DNA of 42,202 bases from contig CACJGD010000007.1 in the NCBI GenBank assembly GCA_902592935.1, positions 1 through 42,202 on the forward strand, in the 5' to 3' direction. The notes under the pieces are model-generated. The model made no database searches. It had not been told where the DNA came from and was given only the letters and a program-made list of their open reading frames with translations. The DNA is from an uncultured Pelagibacteraceae bacterium. Its GTDB lineage: Bacteria; Pseudomonadota; Alphaproteobacteria; Pelagibacterales; Pelagibacteraceae. The position numbers were made by a program, and so were the translations under genes. Of this stretch, positions 1 to 9,310 are shown piece after piece (the first letter of the stretch is position 1; each line of letters begins with the position of its first letter).

Positions 1-1
1 T

Positions 2-244
2 ATTGCTATTGAACTTATTCAAGATGATAGCCACATAACTTTCATCATTGAGGACAATGGCATAGGATTTAACGATTTGAAAAAAAATATTAAAGAAATA
101 TTGAATCCATATTTTACAACAAAAAAAAATGGTACAGGTCTTGGATTATCAATTGTAAACAAAATTGTTAATGACCATAATGGTAAAATAGAATTTTTCC
201 CAATAGAAAATGGAGCAAAAATAATATTAAATTTTTTAAAATAA
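2..244 (+). CDS. ntrY: Sensor histidine kinase NtrY, C-terminal end (partial)
   Basis: Only the last 80 residues are in the window; the gene starts upstream of base 1. They form the end of a histidine kinase ATPase domain: a G1-type box (EDNGIGF), then the stretch NPYFTTKKNGTGLGLSIV containing the G2 box, and a closing beta strand. The wording of the G2 region and the position directly before ntrX identify it as NtrY, the membrane kinase thought to phosphorylate NtrX in response to nitrogen or redox state. The stop codon ends one base before the ntrX ATG, so the two are surely co-transcribed. The phospho-acceptor histidine and sensor parts cannot be seen. Identity as a kinase is certain; NtrY rather than NtrB rests on the neighbour. 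Confidence 0.85.
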   Translation: MAIELIQDDSHITFIIEDNGIGFNDLKKNIKEILNPYFTTKKNGTGLGLSIVNKIVNDHNGKIEFFPIENGAKIILNFLK

Positions 245-1600
245 ATGAATGAAGAAATATTAATTGTTGATGACAACGCTGATATAAGAAATATCATTAA
301 TGAATTGATATTAGATGCAGGGTATAAAACTCGTTTAGCTGCTAATTATAATCAAGCACTTGGAGAAATAGATAAAAAACTTCCAGATGTTGCAATACTG
401 GATGTTAAATTAGATAAAGGAGATAATGACGGAATTGAACTTCTCAGTCATATTAAATCTAAAAATAAAGATATTCCTGTTATCATAATTTCAGGACATG
501 CAAATATTGAAATGGCCGTAAAGTCATTACACCATGGAGCTTTTGAGTTTATTGAAAAACCATTTGATCAAGAAAGATTGCTTAACTTTATTAAAAGAGC
601 AGTAGAAAATTTTAATTTAAAAAAACAAAATAAAGAATATGAAAGTAAACTTTTTTCATCTTATGAATTAATAGGTAATAGCAAAAATATTGTAAGTATA
701 ATTGATCAAATTAAAAAAATTTCTGTTACAGAGAGTAGAGTGTTTATTAATGGACCGTCAGGTTCTGGAAAAGAATTGATTGCTAGAAAAATTCATAAAT
801 CATCTAATAGGAGCAAAAATCCTTTTATTGTTCTAAACGGTGCTTTGTTAGATATAAATAAATATGAATTAGAACTATTTGGTGAGGAAAAAGAAAATGG
901 TTCTATTTCCTATGGTGCACTTGAAAAGGCTAATAAAGGAACACTTTTAATTGATCAAGTTTCAGATATTCCTTTAGAGATTCAATCTAAAATTTTAAGA
1001 GTTTTAACAGATCAAAAATTTAAAAGAGTAAATGGAAGTAATGATGTAACTGTAGATGTAAGGTTAATCTGCTCATCTAGTAAAGACTTAAAGAAAGAAA
1101 TTGAAATAGGAAATTTTAGAGAGGATCTTTTTCATAGAATAAATGTTTTTGAAATTAATATAGAACCACTTAACCAAAGAATTTCTGATATACCTCTTTT
1201 AATTAAATATTTTTCAAAAAAAATATCCGAAAATTATAAAATTAAAGAACTAGATATAGATGAAAATAATAGTTATATTCTAAATCATAATTGGCATGGC
1301 AACGTAAGAGAATTAAGAAATTTAATCGAAAGAATTGCTATTTTACAACCTGATACTAAGGATAAAATTTCAAATATCATAAAAGAATCTTTAAAAAATG
1401 TTCATTTTGAGGATGAATTAGCTGAAAATAGCCTATCTGTGCCATTAAAAGAAGCTAGAGAAAAATTTGAAAAGGAGTATTTAACTATTCAATTAAAAAA
1501 ATTTAATGGAAATATCTCAAAAACAGCAAATTTTGTAGGCATGGAAAGAAGTGCTTTGCATCGAAAACTAAAAGGCTTAGGAATTAAAGAATTTAATTAA
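245..1600 (+). CDS. ntrX: Nitrogen-type response regulator NtrX with degenerate AAA+ domain
   Basis: 451 residues, normal length for NtrX. The receiver domain (about 1-120) has the acidic pair D9/D10, phospho-acceptor D53, S83 and K105. The AAA+ domain (about 140-375) has a good Walker A (GPSGSGKE, 170-177) and arginine-finger region (FREDLFHR, 291-298). The GAFTGA loop that contacts sigma-54 is absent: after ELFG there is EEKENGSISYGALEKA, shorter than in NtrC. Walker B reads LLIDQ (234-238), with Gln in place of the catalytic Glu. A Fis-type helix-turn-helix closes the protein (about 420-446). It is likely a DNA-binding regulator of nitrogen or envelope genes working with sigma-70 rather than as a sigma-54 activator; that is inference. 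It abuts ntrY and trkA with no spacer. Confidence 0.93.
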   Translation: MNEEILIVDDNADIRNIINELILDAGYKTRLAANYNQALGEIDKKLPDVAILDVKLDKGDNDGIELLSHIKSKNKDIPVIIISGHANIEMAVKSLHHGAFEFIEKPFDQERLLNFIKRAVENFNLKKQNKEYESKLFSSYELIGNSKNIVSIIDQIKKISVTESRVFINGPSGSGKELIARKIHKSSNRSKNPFIVLNGALLDINKYELELFGEEKENGSISYGALEKANKGTLLIDQVSDIPLEIQSKILRVLTDQKFKRVNGSNDVTVDVRLICSSSKDLKKEIEIGNFREDLFHRINVFEINIEPLNQRISDIPLLIKYFSKKISENYKIKELDIDENNSYILNHNWHGNVRELRNLIERIAILQPDTKDKISNIIKESLKNVHFEDELAENSLSVPLKEAREKFEKEYLTIQLKKFNGNISKTANFVGMERSALHRKLKGLGIKEFN

Positions 1601-2992
1601 ATGAATATTATCATTTGTGGTGCTGGGAGAGTAGGGTTTACTATAGCTAAACAGCTAAGCGAACAAGGTCATTCAATTACTGTAATAGATCCATCAAGTG
1701 AAGATATTCAAAAAATAGATGATGCTTTAGATGTTAAAGCAATTGTAGGAAAAGGAACCTATCCATCTATATTAGAAAAAGCAAATGCAGCTGAAACAGA
1801 TATGATAATTGCTGTTACGAGAAATGATGAAATTAATATGCTTATTTGCCAAATTTCTTTTTCTATATTTAATATTCCCAAAAAAATAGCAAGGATAAGA
1901 TCTCAAGATTATTTAAATCCAAAATTTACAAGAGTTTATAATAAAGAGAATCTGCCAATAGATGTAATTATTTCACCTGAAATAGAAATCGCTAAATCAA
2001 TTCAAAGAAAACTAGAGGCACCTGGTGCTTTAGACAGTGTTCCATTTGCTGATAATAAAATTAGATTACTAGAAATTTTGATCAATGATAACTGTAAGTT
2101 AATTAATATTAAACTTAATGATTTAACAAAAAAACATCCTAATCTAGATGCTAACATAATTGGAATTATAAGAGATGAAAAATTTTTAATTCCAAAGAAA
2201 AATAATGAAGTAAGAAAAAATGATAAAATTTATGTAATAATAAATTCTTCCCAAATGTCAGAAACTTTAGAAGCTTTTGGACATGACGAAAAAATATCTA
2301 AAAACATTTTAATTGTAGGTGGTGGCAACATAGGATTTAATTTAGCAAAAAATATCGAAGAAACTTTGGATGCTGCTAGAGTAAAAATTATTGAAAAAAA
2401 CAAAGAAAGAGCTGAATTTCTTGCCAGCGAATTAAATAATACGATTGTTATTAATGGGGATGCTTTGGATGAAGAAGTTCTTGTAGAAGCCAATTTACAA
2501 GAAGCGGAAACAGTTCTTGCATTAACAAATGATGATGAAGATAATTTAATGGTCAGTGTTCTTGTTGAAAAATTTGCAAAAGACGAAAAAGATATTAATG
2601 ACAAAAGAACAATGGCTTTAATTAATAAGCCCAATTATTCTTTGCTACAAAATTCTTTAAAAATTGATGATCTTATTGATCCTAGAATGAACACAGTATC
2701 AAGTATTTTAAAACACATTCATAAAGGTACAATTGAAACAGCTTATACAATTATGAATGGTGAATATGAGGTAATTGAAGCTGAAATTATAGAAACTTCA
2801 GAGCTAATTAATAAAGAATTAAAAAATTCTAACTTACCTGAAGAAATCAGAATTGGTGCTGTATTAAGAGAAAATAAAGTTATAATTCCCAGATCAAATT
2901 TTGTTTTTCAAAAAGAAGATAAAGTTGTTTTTCTAGCTAAAAAGGATTCAATATCGGTAGTAGAAAACATATTTAGAATTAGTTCTATTTAA
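1601..2992 (+). CDS. trkA: Trk potassium uptake system NAD-binding regulatory subunit TrkA
   Basis: 463 residues, the usual length of a two-repeat TrkA. Each half is an RCK unit: a Rossmann fold with a glycine-rich nucleotide loop (GAGRVG at 7-12 and GGGNIG at 240-245) followed by a TrkA-C domain (about 145-225 and 375-460). TrkA is a cytoplasmic ring that binds NAD(H) or ATP/ADP and gates the membrane channel TrkH. The ATG follows the ntrX stop with no gap, and trkH begins five bases after the trkA stop, so ntrYX-trkAH is one transcription unit. The order ntrX-trkA is common in alphaproteobacteria. Confidence 0.96.
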   Translation: MNIIICGAGRVGFTIAKQLSEQGHSITVIDPSSEDIQKIDDALDVKAIVGKGTYPSILEKANAAETDMIIAVTRNDEINMLICQISFSIFNIPKKIARIRSQDYLNPKFTRVYNKENLPIDVIISPEIEIAKSIQRKLEAPGALDSVPFADNKIRLLEILINDNCKLINIKLNDLTKKHPNLDANIIGIIRDEKFLIPKKNNEVRKNDKIYVIINSSQMSETLEAFGHDEKISKNILIVGGGNIGFNLAKNIEETLDAARVKIIEKNKERAEFLASELNNTIVINGDALDEEVLVEANLQEAETVLALTNDDEDNLMVSVLVEKFAKDEKDINDKRTMALINKPNYSLLQNSLKIDDLIDPRMNTVSSILKHIHKGTIETAYTIMNGEYEVIEAEIIETSELINKELKNSNLPEEIRIGAVLRENKVIIPRSNFVFQKEDKVVFLAKKDSISVVENIFRISSI

Positions 2993-2996
2993 TTAA

Positions 2997-4403
2997 ATGT
3001 CACTATTTAGAGTAAAATATTTAAGTTTTTTTTTTATATTAATTTCTTTCTTTTCTTTTTTAAATATTATTTATTCTTATTATTTTAACTTATATCTAAA
3101 TCTTAATACTTATTATTTTAGTTTAATTGTATCCGCTGTAATTGGATTATTTTTCTACAAAATTAAAACCAGTGAAAAAAAATCAACAATATTTGAAAAA
3201 ATATTAACTGTTTTATTAGGCTACGTCTTAATGCCTTTAGTTTTGTCGATACCTTTTTATTTAAGCATTTATAATTTGACTTTTTTAAATGCATTTTTTG
3301 AGGCTGTATCTGGATTTACATCAACTGGTTTTACAATCTTTGAAAATATAAAACATATTGATCAAGGCCTAATTTTGTGGAGATCATCTATTCAGTGGAT
3401 TGGAGGTTTATATTTTTTATATTCTATTATTTTTTTAATAGATATTTACGATGAAAGTTTAAAAAAATCTTTAACTAATTTTTTATCTTTTGATTCTTCT
3501 GAGACAATAAAACAATCAGTAAAAATTTTATTACTTTACTCAGGATTGACTTTATCAATTTTTATTATTTTAAATATTTTTGGTATAAGATCATTTAACT
3601 CACTAAATTTATCAATGACAATAATTTCATCAGGTGGCTTTCTACCTGTAAACAATCTTTCATCAATTTTAGTAAATGATTTTCAGATAATAATATTTTC
3701 TCTCTTAATGCTGATTTCTTTTTTTAGTATTTTTTTTACATATAATTTAATTTTTCTAAGAAATAAAAATTTAAATTTTTTTTATGAGGACATACATTTA
3801 TTTTTGTATTTTATTTTAGTCGTAAGTATCTTTTTTGTTTTTTTTAGCTATGATACTAATTTTACATACAGTTTTTTATCTCTAGTTAGCAGTATTTCAA
3901 ATATAGGCATTTCACTTGATGTTAATGAAACTAAATTAAACTTTATTTATATTTTGCTTGTGATTGTTGGTGGATCTTTTTTTTCTACAAGTTCTGGTTT
4001 AAGATTTTTAAAAATATATTCTTTGACTAAATATTCTATTAATCAAATTCTATCTTTTAGTAGACCAAAAAATGTATATATGAATAAATTAGTTTTTTCT
4101 AAAATCAATTTTGACTCAAAAGACATAGATAAATATTTTTTAACAATATTAATTTTTGTTGTTTCTCTTTTCTCTTTAACAATTCTTTTATCGTTATCAA
4201 ATATTCAATTTGAATATTCATTTAAATTAGCTGTGTTAACCTTGATGAACACTGTTAATTCATCTGCATATGGTGTTTCTGACTTTGACTTTCAAAATTT
4301 ACACTTTTTAACCAAATATTTTCTTATATTTTTTATGATAATCGGAAGAGTTGAATTGTTATCTTTATTATTAATAGCTAAAAAATTTCTTTTTAAAAAT
4401 TAA
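2997..4403 (+). CDS. trkH: Trk potassium uptake system membrane subunit TrkH
   Basis: 468 residues, strongly hydrophobic with about ten membrane segments, in the TrkH/KtrB/HKT family. The four pore loops can be followed by their filter glycines: SGFTSTGFT (105-113), a loop with SSGGF near residue 215, one with SNIG near 302, and one with NSSAYG near 422. With TrkA it forms the main low-to-moderate affinity K+ importer of the inner membrane. It is the last gene of the ntrYX-trkAH run; a tRNA-Arg gene follows 28 bases later on the same strand. I see no clear terminator hairpin between them, so read-through into the tRNA is possible. Confidence 0.94.
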   Translation: MSLFRVKYLSFFFILISFFSFLNIIYSYYFNLYLNLNTYYFSLIVSAVIGLFFYKIKTSEKKSTIFEKILTVLLGYVLMPLVLSIPFYLSIYNLTFLNAFFEAVSGFTSTGFTIFENIKHIDQGLILWRSSIQWIGGLYFLYSIIFLIDIYDESLKKSLTNFLSFDSSETIKQSVKILLLYSGLTLSIFIILNIFGIRSFNSLNLSMTIISSGGFLPVNNLSSILVNDFQIIIFSLLMLISFFSIFFTYNLIFLRNKNLNFFYEDIHLFLYFILVVSIFFVFFSYDTNFTYSFLSLVSSISNIGISLDVNETKLNFIYILLVIVGGSFFSTSSGLRFLKIYSLTKYSINQILSFSRPKNVYMNKLVFSKINFDSKDIDKYFLTILIFVVSLFSLTILLSLSNIQFEYSFKLAVLTLMNTVNSSAYGVSDFDFQNLHFLTKYFLIFFMIIGRVELLSLLLIAKKFLFKN

Positions 4404-4431
4404 TTTAGTATTATATATATCAATTAATTTT

Positions 4432-4508
4432 GCGCCCTTAGCTCAGCTGGATAGAGCATCGGTTTTCTAAACCGAGGGTCGTAGGTTCGAATCCTTCAGG
4501 GCGCGCCA
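4432..4508 (+). tRNA. tRNA-Arg (anticodon UCU)
   Basis: A complete 77-base cloverleaf with an encoded CCA. The acceptor arms GCGCCCT and AGGGCGC pair fully. The anticodon arm is TCGGT / ACCGA with loop TTTCTAA, giving anticodon TCT, which reads AGA and AGG. The T-loop has the standard GTTCGAATC core. AGA is the dominant arginine codon in this AT-rich genome, so this is likely a heavily used tRNA. Confidence 0.98.
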
Positions 4509-4548
4509 TTTCTTCACTTTTCCATTGCTATTATTTAAATATTTGCGC

Positions 4549-4575
4549 TTGACTAGAATTCATCTAAATTAGATT
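4549..4575 (+). promoter_or_regulatory. Candidate sigma-70 promoter for aapJ
   Basis: TTGACT at 4549-4554 is a near-consensus -35 box. TAGATT at 4570-4575 could be the -10 box, with a short 15-base spacer. It sits between the tRNA-Arg gene and aapJ and would give a leader of about 105 bases that holds the two inverted repeats listed next. AT-rich DNA gives many chance matches, so this is only a candidate. Confidence 0.35.
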
Positions 4576-4628
4576 TTGCTAGTTAATTTTTCTTGAAGAG
4601 TATTTTCTTACATGCTTAAATTAAGAAT

Positions 4629-4665
4629 ATTCAAAAGTAATTTTGAATTATTTGTTAACAAATAA
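4629..4665 (+). promoter_or_regulatory. Two consecutive inverted repeats in the aapJ leader
   Basis: First repeat: ATTCAAAA, loop GTAA, TTTTGAAT (4629-4648), eight perfect pairs. Second: TTATTTGTTAACAAATAA (4648-4665), an exact 18-base palindrome. They share one base and end ten bases before the likely ribosome site (AAAGGAAG, about 4675). They could be a dimeric repressor/activator operator, stem-loops in the mRNA leader that set stability or translation, or both. No known riboswitch family was recognised. Confidence 0.5.
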
Positions 4666-4686
4666 AAATAACATAAAGGAAGAATA

Positions 4687-5727
4687 ATGTTTAAATACTT
4701 AAAACAATTAACTTCTTTAGTTGCTATGGTTGCAGTGTTGTTTACTTTTACAACAGAAACTATGGCTGCTAAAAAATCTAAAACACTTAAAAACACTCAA
4801 AAGAAGGGTTTTGTAAGATGTGGAGTATCTCAAGGTCTTCCAGGATTTTCTAATGCTGATGCTGCAGGAAATTGGACTGGTGTTGACGTTGACGTATGTA
4901 GAGCTGTAGCTGCTGCAGTACTAGGTGATGCAAACAAAGTTAAGTTTACACCATTGAGTGCTAAAGAAAGATTTACTGCTTTAACTTCTAATGAGATTGA
5001 TATCTTATCAAGAAACACAACTTGGACTCTTTCAAGGGATGCTGACATCGGACTTACTTTCGTAGGTGTAAACTTTTACGATGGTCAAGGTTTTATGGTT
5101 AGAAAAAATTCAGGTATATCATCTGTAAATGATTTTAAAGATGGTGTTTCTGCTTGTACTAACCTTGGAACAACTACTGAGCTTAATATGAGAGATTTCT
5201 TTAATTCAAAAGGAATTAAATATGAGCCGGTAACTTTCGAAAAAGCTGACGAAGTTGTTGCAGCATATGATGCTGGTAGATGTGATACATACACAACTGA
5301 TAAATCTGGTTTAGCTGCTCAAAGAATTAAATTGAGTAGTCCAGATGATCATATAGTTTTACCTGAAACTATTTCAAAAGAGCCTCTAGGCCCTGTTGTA
5401 CGTCAAGGTGATTCTGTTTGGGAAGATATCGTAAGATGGTCTCTAAACACTATGATTGAAGCGGAAGAGTATGGTGTTAATTCTGCTAACGCAGACTCAA
5501 TGAAAACTTCAGACAACCCAGCTGTAAAAAGATTGGTTGGAGCTGAAGGTGAGTTAGGAGCTGCTTTAGGTCTAGATAATGATTGGAGTTTAAGAATTAT
5601 CAAGCAAGTTGGTAACTACGGTGAAAGCTATAAAAGAAATATTGCTGACACTGGAATTCTGCCTGACAGAGGTCCAAATGAATTATGGACTAAAGGTGGA
5701 ATACTTTATGTACCACCAGCAAGATAA
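4687..5727 (+). CDS. aapJ: General L-amino-acid ABC transporter, periplasmic binding protein
   Basis: 346 residues, typical for AapJ/YhdW. A signal peptide is clear: KQL at the start, a hydrophobic core, and cleavage near TMAA (about residue 28). The mature protein is an SBP-family-3 fold, beginning with RCGVSQGLPGFS and the ligand-pocket segment WTGVDVDVCRAVAAAV. It would bind a broad range of L-amino acids in the periplasm and hand them to AapQ/AapM. A strong ribosome site (AAAGGAAG) lies before the ATG. Its codon choice and GC look somewhat higher than its neighbours, consistent with high expression. A terminator hairpin directly downstream would give more binding protein than permease. 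Confidence 0.95.
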   Translation: MFKYLKQLTSLVAMVAVLFTFTTETMAAKKSKTLKNTQKKGFVRCGVSQGLPGFSNADAAGNWTGVDVDVCRAVAAAVLGDANKVKFTPLSAKERFTALTSNEIDILSRNTTWTLSRDADIGLTFVGVNFYDGQGFMVRKNSGISSVNDFKDGVSACTNLGTTTELNMRDFFNSKGIKYEPVTFEKADEVVAAYDAGRCDTYTTDKSGLAAQRIKLSSPDDHIVLPETISKEPLGPVVRQGDSVWEDIVRWSLNTMIEAEEYGVNSANADSMKTSDNPAVKRLVGAEGELGAALGLDNDWSLRIIKQVGNYGESYKRNIADTGILPDRGPNELWTKGGILYVPPAR

Positions 5728-5749
5728 TTTATATCTTTAAATAAAACTT

Positions 5750-5782
5750 AAAAAGGGCTAGAATTTTCTAGCCCTTTTTTTT
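5750..5782 (+). terminator. Intrinsic terminator between aapJ and aapQ
   Basis: Ten-base arms AGGGCTAGAA (5754-5763) and TTCTAGCCCT (5766-5775) pair perfectly and are followed by a run of eight T (5775-5782) and preceded by A bases. It lies 26 bases after the aapJ stop and just ahead of aapQ. Being inside the operon it probably lets only part of the transcription proceed, or protects the 3' end of an abundant aapJ message. Confidence 0.88.
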
Positions 5783-5798
5783 ATAAATCTTGATTATT

Positions 5799-6944
5799 GT
5801 GAATATTAAAAAAATATTACCCCAATTACTTACACTTCTAGTTGTAATTCTAATATTTGGTTTTTTTTCATATAACGCACAAGTTAATATGGAAAACAGG
5901 GGAATTACTTTTGGGTATGGTTTTTTATCTCAAGAATCATCATTTGATGTTCAATTTTCTTTGATTGAATATGATGGCTCTCACTCTTATTTTAGAGCTT
6001 ATTTAGTAGGATTATTAAATACTATTTTAGTTTCTGTTATTGGAATTATATTTGCAACTATTATTGGAGTAGTTGTTGGAATTGCAAGATTATCAAACAA
6101 CTATCTTATTAATAGAACTGCTGCAGTTTATGTAGAATTTTTTAGAAATATACCATTATTATTACAAATATTTTTTTGGTATTTTGCTGCTTTAAGAGCA
6201 CTACCATTACCTCAAGATACAGAACCAATGTTTGGAGTTTTTTTTCTTACTATAAAAGGTTTTTTTGTTCCTGCTTTTGTTTGGAATAATTTAGATGTTT
6301 TTATTTATTCAATAATTGCTGCAATAATTTCAATTATTTTTGTTAGAATTTATGCTAAAAAAAAACAAGAAAACGAAGGTATTCAAACTCCAGTTTTATC
6401 AATTTCAATAGGACTGATATTAATTTTACCAATTTTAAGTTTTATATTTGGTGGAGTTGATGCTTCAGTTGAAATACCTGTAATAAAGCAATTATCTCAA
6501 TCTGGTTATACTTATGAAGGAGGAATTAAATTACCCCCAGAGCTAATATCTTTAGCTTTAGCCTTATCTTTGTACACAGCAACTTTTATCGCTGAATGTG
6601 TTAGAGCAGGTGTTCAGGGTGTAAGCAAAGGTCAAAAAGAAGCTGCAGCTTCTATAGGATTAACCCCAAATCAAGTATTAAAATTAGTTGTAATGCCACA
6701 AGCGTTAAGAATAATAATTCCACCAACTACCAACCAGTATTTAAATTTGACAAAAAACTCATCTCTAGCAGCTGCAATTGCTTATCCTGATTTAGTACTT
6801 GTATTTGCGGGTACAGCATTGATGCAGACAGGTAGAGCGATAGAAATTGTTTCTATAACAATGTTAACATATCTATCTTTGAGTATATCAATTTCAATAT
6901 TTATGAATTGGTACAATAAAAAAATAGCTATTAAAGAAAAATAA
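5799..6944 (+). CDS. aapQ: General L-amino-acid ABC transporter, permease AapQ
   Basis: About 381 residues with roughly eight membrane segments; close in length to AapQ/YhdX. The first conserved part, SYFRAYLVGLLNTILV, and VEFFRNIPLLLQIFFWYF are typical of polar amino-acid permeases. The ABC-coupling loop is seen as SKGQKEAAASIGLTPNQV near residue 285. With AapM it forms the inner-membrane channel. No ATG fits; I chose the GTG at 5799, but a TTG at 5790 (384 residues) is equally in frame and neither has a ribosome site. The gene begins within 20 bases of the terminator, so translation may start on a short leader. The stop overlaps the aapM ATG by one base. Confidence 0.92.
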   Translation: MNIKKILPQLLTLLVVILIFGFFSYNAQVNMENRGITFGYGFLSQESSFDVQFSLIEYDGSHSYFRAYLVGLLNTILVSVIGIIFATIIGVVVGIARLSNNYLINRTAAVYVEFFRNIPLLLQIFFWYFAALRALPLPQDTEPMFGVFFLTIKGFFVPAFVWNNLDVFIYSIIAAIISIIFVRIYAKKKQENEGIQTPVLSISIGLILILPILSFIFGGVDASVEIPVIKQLSQSGYTYEGGIKLPPELISLALALSLYTATFIAECVRAGVQGVSKGQKEAAASIGLTPNQVLKLVVMPQALRIIIPPTTNQYLNLTKNSSLAAAIAYPDLVLVFAGTALMQTGRAIEIVSITMLTYLSLSISISIFMNWYNKKIAIKEK

Positions 6945-8386
6945 TGAAAAACTTAAATTTTTTACAACCTGATAATAAAAATCTTAGTACATACTTATAT
7001 ACTGGAGTAACATTAGTATCACTAAGTATATTTATAGTTTTTTTGAATTCATTTTTTGGTAAAGATTTAATCTCTTTTTTACCTGAAACAATTAGTTTCC
7101 TTTTACCATTAGTTTTAGGTTTTATAGGATTACATTTAATTAGAATTGATTATTCAGGTTTAAAGTTTTTGGATACAGTTAATAAAAATATTAATACAAA
7201 CAATTTTAATGCTTTTTTATCTTTATTAATTGTATTCGTAGTCATCAAATCTCTCCCTCCATTATTAAGTTGGTTTATTATAGATGCAAACATTGCAGGA
7301 GATTCAAAAGATGTTTGTACAGGTAATGGTGCTTGCTGGACCTACATTAAAATTTGGTTTAATAGATTTATGTATGGAATGTATCCAAACCCTGAGCAGT
7401 GGCGTATTAACTTATCATTTATTGCTTTAGGTTTTCTGGGATGTCTTGGTTTTTTTGCTACCGAAAAATTTAAAAAATATTTGACGCTTTATTATGTTGT
7501 TATTTATCCTGTAATTGCTTTTTTCTTTATTTTCTTTTTTATATCAGGTGGTCCAATATTCTTTGATTTCTCATATGGAATTATTGCAGCTGTAATTTCA
7601 ATTGTTTTAGGATTTTTTATTCCATCAAAATTTAAAATGTACTATTTTATAATAGTTCCAATCACTTTTTATATATTATTAAAATATGTATTTTTTTACG
7701 AAGAGCTTATCGAACTTGGTAAATTGGAGGCGCTTGAGTGGGTGGAAACAGGTGCTTGGGGAGGTTTATCCTTAACTTTTATAGTCTCATTTTTTTGTTT
7801 GATTTTTTGCTTTCCAATTGGATTATTTCTATCTTTAGGTAGAAGATCTGATTTACCAATAATTAAATATATCTCTATAGGTATGATTGAATTTTGGCGT
7901 GGAGTTCCTTTAATTACAGTTTTATTTATGTCTTCAGTAATGTTTCCAATGTTTTTACCTGAAGATATGTTCATTGATAAATTGGTTAGAGTAATAATTG
8001 CAATTTCATTATTTGAAGCTGCTTATGTAGCAGAAGTTATTAGAGGTGGTTTGCAAGCATTACCAAGAGGTCAATATGATGCTGCTAAATCTTTAGGAAT
8101 GGGTTATTGGAAAATGCATATTTTGGTTATTTTACCTCAGGCACTTAAACTTGTAATACCTGGTATTGCTAATACCTTTCTAGCACTTGTAAAAGATACT
8201 CCTCTAATATTTGTTGTTGGACTTTTAGAAATTGTTGGAATGTTAAATCTTGCTAAAACAAACCCAGAGTGGCTAGGTTTTGCGATGGAGGGTTATGTGT
8301 TTGCATCAGTACTATTCTTTATTATTTGCTATGCAATGAGTAAATATAGTTATAATTTAGAACAAAAATATAAAACGGAAAGATAA
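6944..8386 (+). CDS. aapM: General L-amino-acid ABC transporter, permease AapM
   Basis: 480 residues, longer than YhdY-type AapM because of several extra hydrophobic segments in the first 250 residues. The permease core is in the C-terminal half: [17 protein letters not shown], then the coupling loop [19 protein letters not shown] (about 375-393). A loop with [20 protein letters not shown] near residue 125 is characteristic of AapM and probably faces the periplasm. It pairs with AapQ and binds AapP. The start overlaps the aapQ stop by one base and the stop overlaps the aapP ATG by one base, so the three are translationally coupled. Confidence 0.93.
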   Translation: MKNLNFLQPDNKNLSTYLYTGVTLVSLSIFIVFLNSFFGKDLISFLPETISFLLPLVLGFIGLHLIRIDYSGLKFLDTVNKNINTNNFNAFLSLLIVFVVIKSLPPLLSWFIIDANIAGDSKDVCTGNGACWTYIKIWFNRFMYGMYPNPEQWRINLSFIALGFLGCLGFFATEKFKKYLTLYYVVIYPVIAFFFIFFFISGGPIFFDFSYGIIAAVISIVLGFFIPSKFKMYYFIIVPITFYILLKYVFFYEELIELGKLEALEWVETGAWGGLSLTFIVSFFCLIFCFPIGLFLSLGRRSDLPIIKYISIGMIEFWRGVPLITVLFMSSVMFPMFLPEDMFIDKLVRVIIAISLFEAAYVAEVIRGGLQALPRGQYDAAKSLGMGYWKMHILVILPQALKLVIPGIANTFLALVKDTPLIFVVGLLEIVGMLNLAKTNPEWLGFAMEGYVFASVLFFIICYAMSKYSYNLEQKYKTER

Positions 8387-9120
8387 TGTCAGATAAAATA
8401 ATTCAGATTTCAGAAATGAATAAGTGGTTTGGTGATTTTCAAGTATTAAAAAATATTAATTTAGAAGTAGAAAAAAACAAAAAAATTGTTGTGTGTGGGC
8501 CTTCAGGATCAGGTAAATCAACATTAATAAGATGTATAAACAGACTTGAAGAACATCAACAAGGTTCAATAATAGTTGATGGAAACGAATTAACAGAAGA
8601 CACTAAAGACATAGAAAAAATTAGAGCTGAAGTTGGAATGGTATTTCAACAATTTAATTTATTTCCTCATCTTTCTATTTTAGACAATTGTACACTAGCA
8701 CCAATTTGGGTAAAAAAAATGCCAAAAAAAGAAGCAGAAGATTTAGCTCTTCAGCACTTAGAAAAAGTACAAATTTCAGATCAAGCTAATAAATATCCAG
8801 GACAACTTTCTGGCGGTCAACAACAACGATGTGCAATTGCTAGAGCATTATGCATGGAGCCAAAAATAATGTTATTTGATGAACCAACGTCAGCTCTAGA
8901 CCCAGAAATGATTAAAGAAGTGTTAGATGCAATGGTAAATTTAGCAAAAGCTGGAATGACAATGATTGTAGTAACGCATGAGATGGGATTTGCAAAAGAG
9001 GTTGCAGATGAAGTTATTTTTATGGATGAGGGCATGATAGTTGAAAGAGCTGAAACTAAAGAGTTTTTTGCAAACCCGAAGAGCGATAGAACCAAGCTAT
9101 TTTTAAGTCAAATCCTATAA
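8386..9120 (+). CDS. aapP: General L-amino-acid ABC transporter, ATP-binding protein AapP
   Basis: 244 residues, standard for a polar amino-acid ABC ATPase (AapP/YhdZ). Walker A GPSGSGKS (38-45), Q-loop [10 protein letters not shown] (about 85-94), signature LSGGQQQR (140-147), Walker B IMLFDEP (160-166), and switch histidine in VVTHEMGFA are all present. It powers uptake of L-amino acids through AapQ/AapM. Last gene of aapJQMP. About 190 bases of mostly AT-rich DNA follow before the next gene; I see no strong terminator there. Confidence 0.96.
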   Translation: MSDKIIQISEMNKWFGDFQVLKNINLEVEKNKKIVVCGPSGSGKSTLIRCINRLEEHQQGSIIVDGNELTEDTKDIEKIRAEVGMVFQQFNLFPHLSILDNCTLAPIWVKKMPKKEAEDLALQHLEKVQISDQANKYPGQLSGGQQQRCAIARALCMEPKIMLFDEPTSALDPEMIKEVLDAMVNLAKAGMTMIVVTHEMGFAKEVADEVIFMDEGMIVERAETKEFFANPKSDRTKLFLSQIL

Positions 9121-9310
9121 AAAATATAACTTCTATAAGGCATAATATAAGATTTAAACAATCTAAATATGTTAATTTTGTATTGAAGTAATGCTTGACA
9201 ATGTTTTGATTATTTCAAATTTCTTTCAAAAAAAAATAAATTTTTCTATTGCAGTAACTTTAATAAATAGGTTCAATAGCCTTTATAAAATTTAATTAAG
9301 AGGGGTCTTA

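Noticed and set aside
2230-2634. 134-residue antisense frame inside trkA
   Set aside because: Composition is that of a shadow frame (serine and leucine rich), and trkA has complete domain structure here.
4432-4508. tRNA-Arg as an integration site of a mobile element
   Set aside because: No integrase gene, no repeated tRNA 3' end and no foreign-looking DNA was seen nearby.
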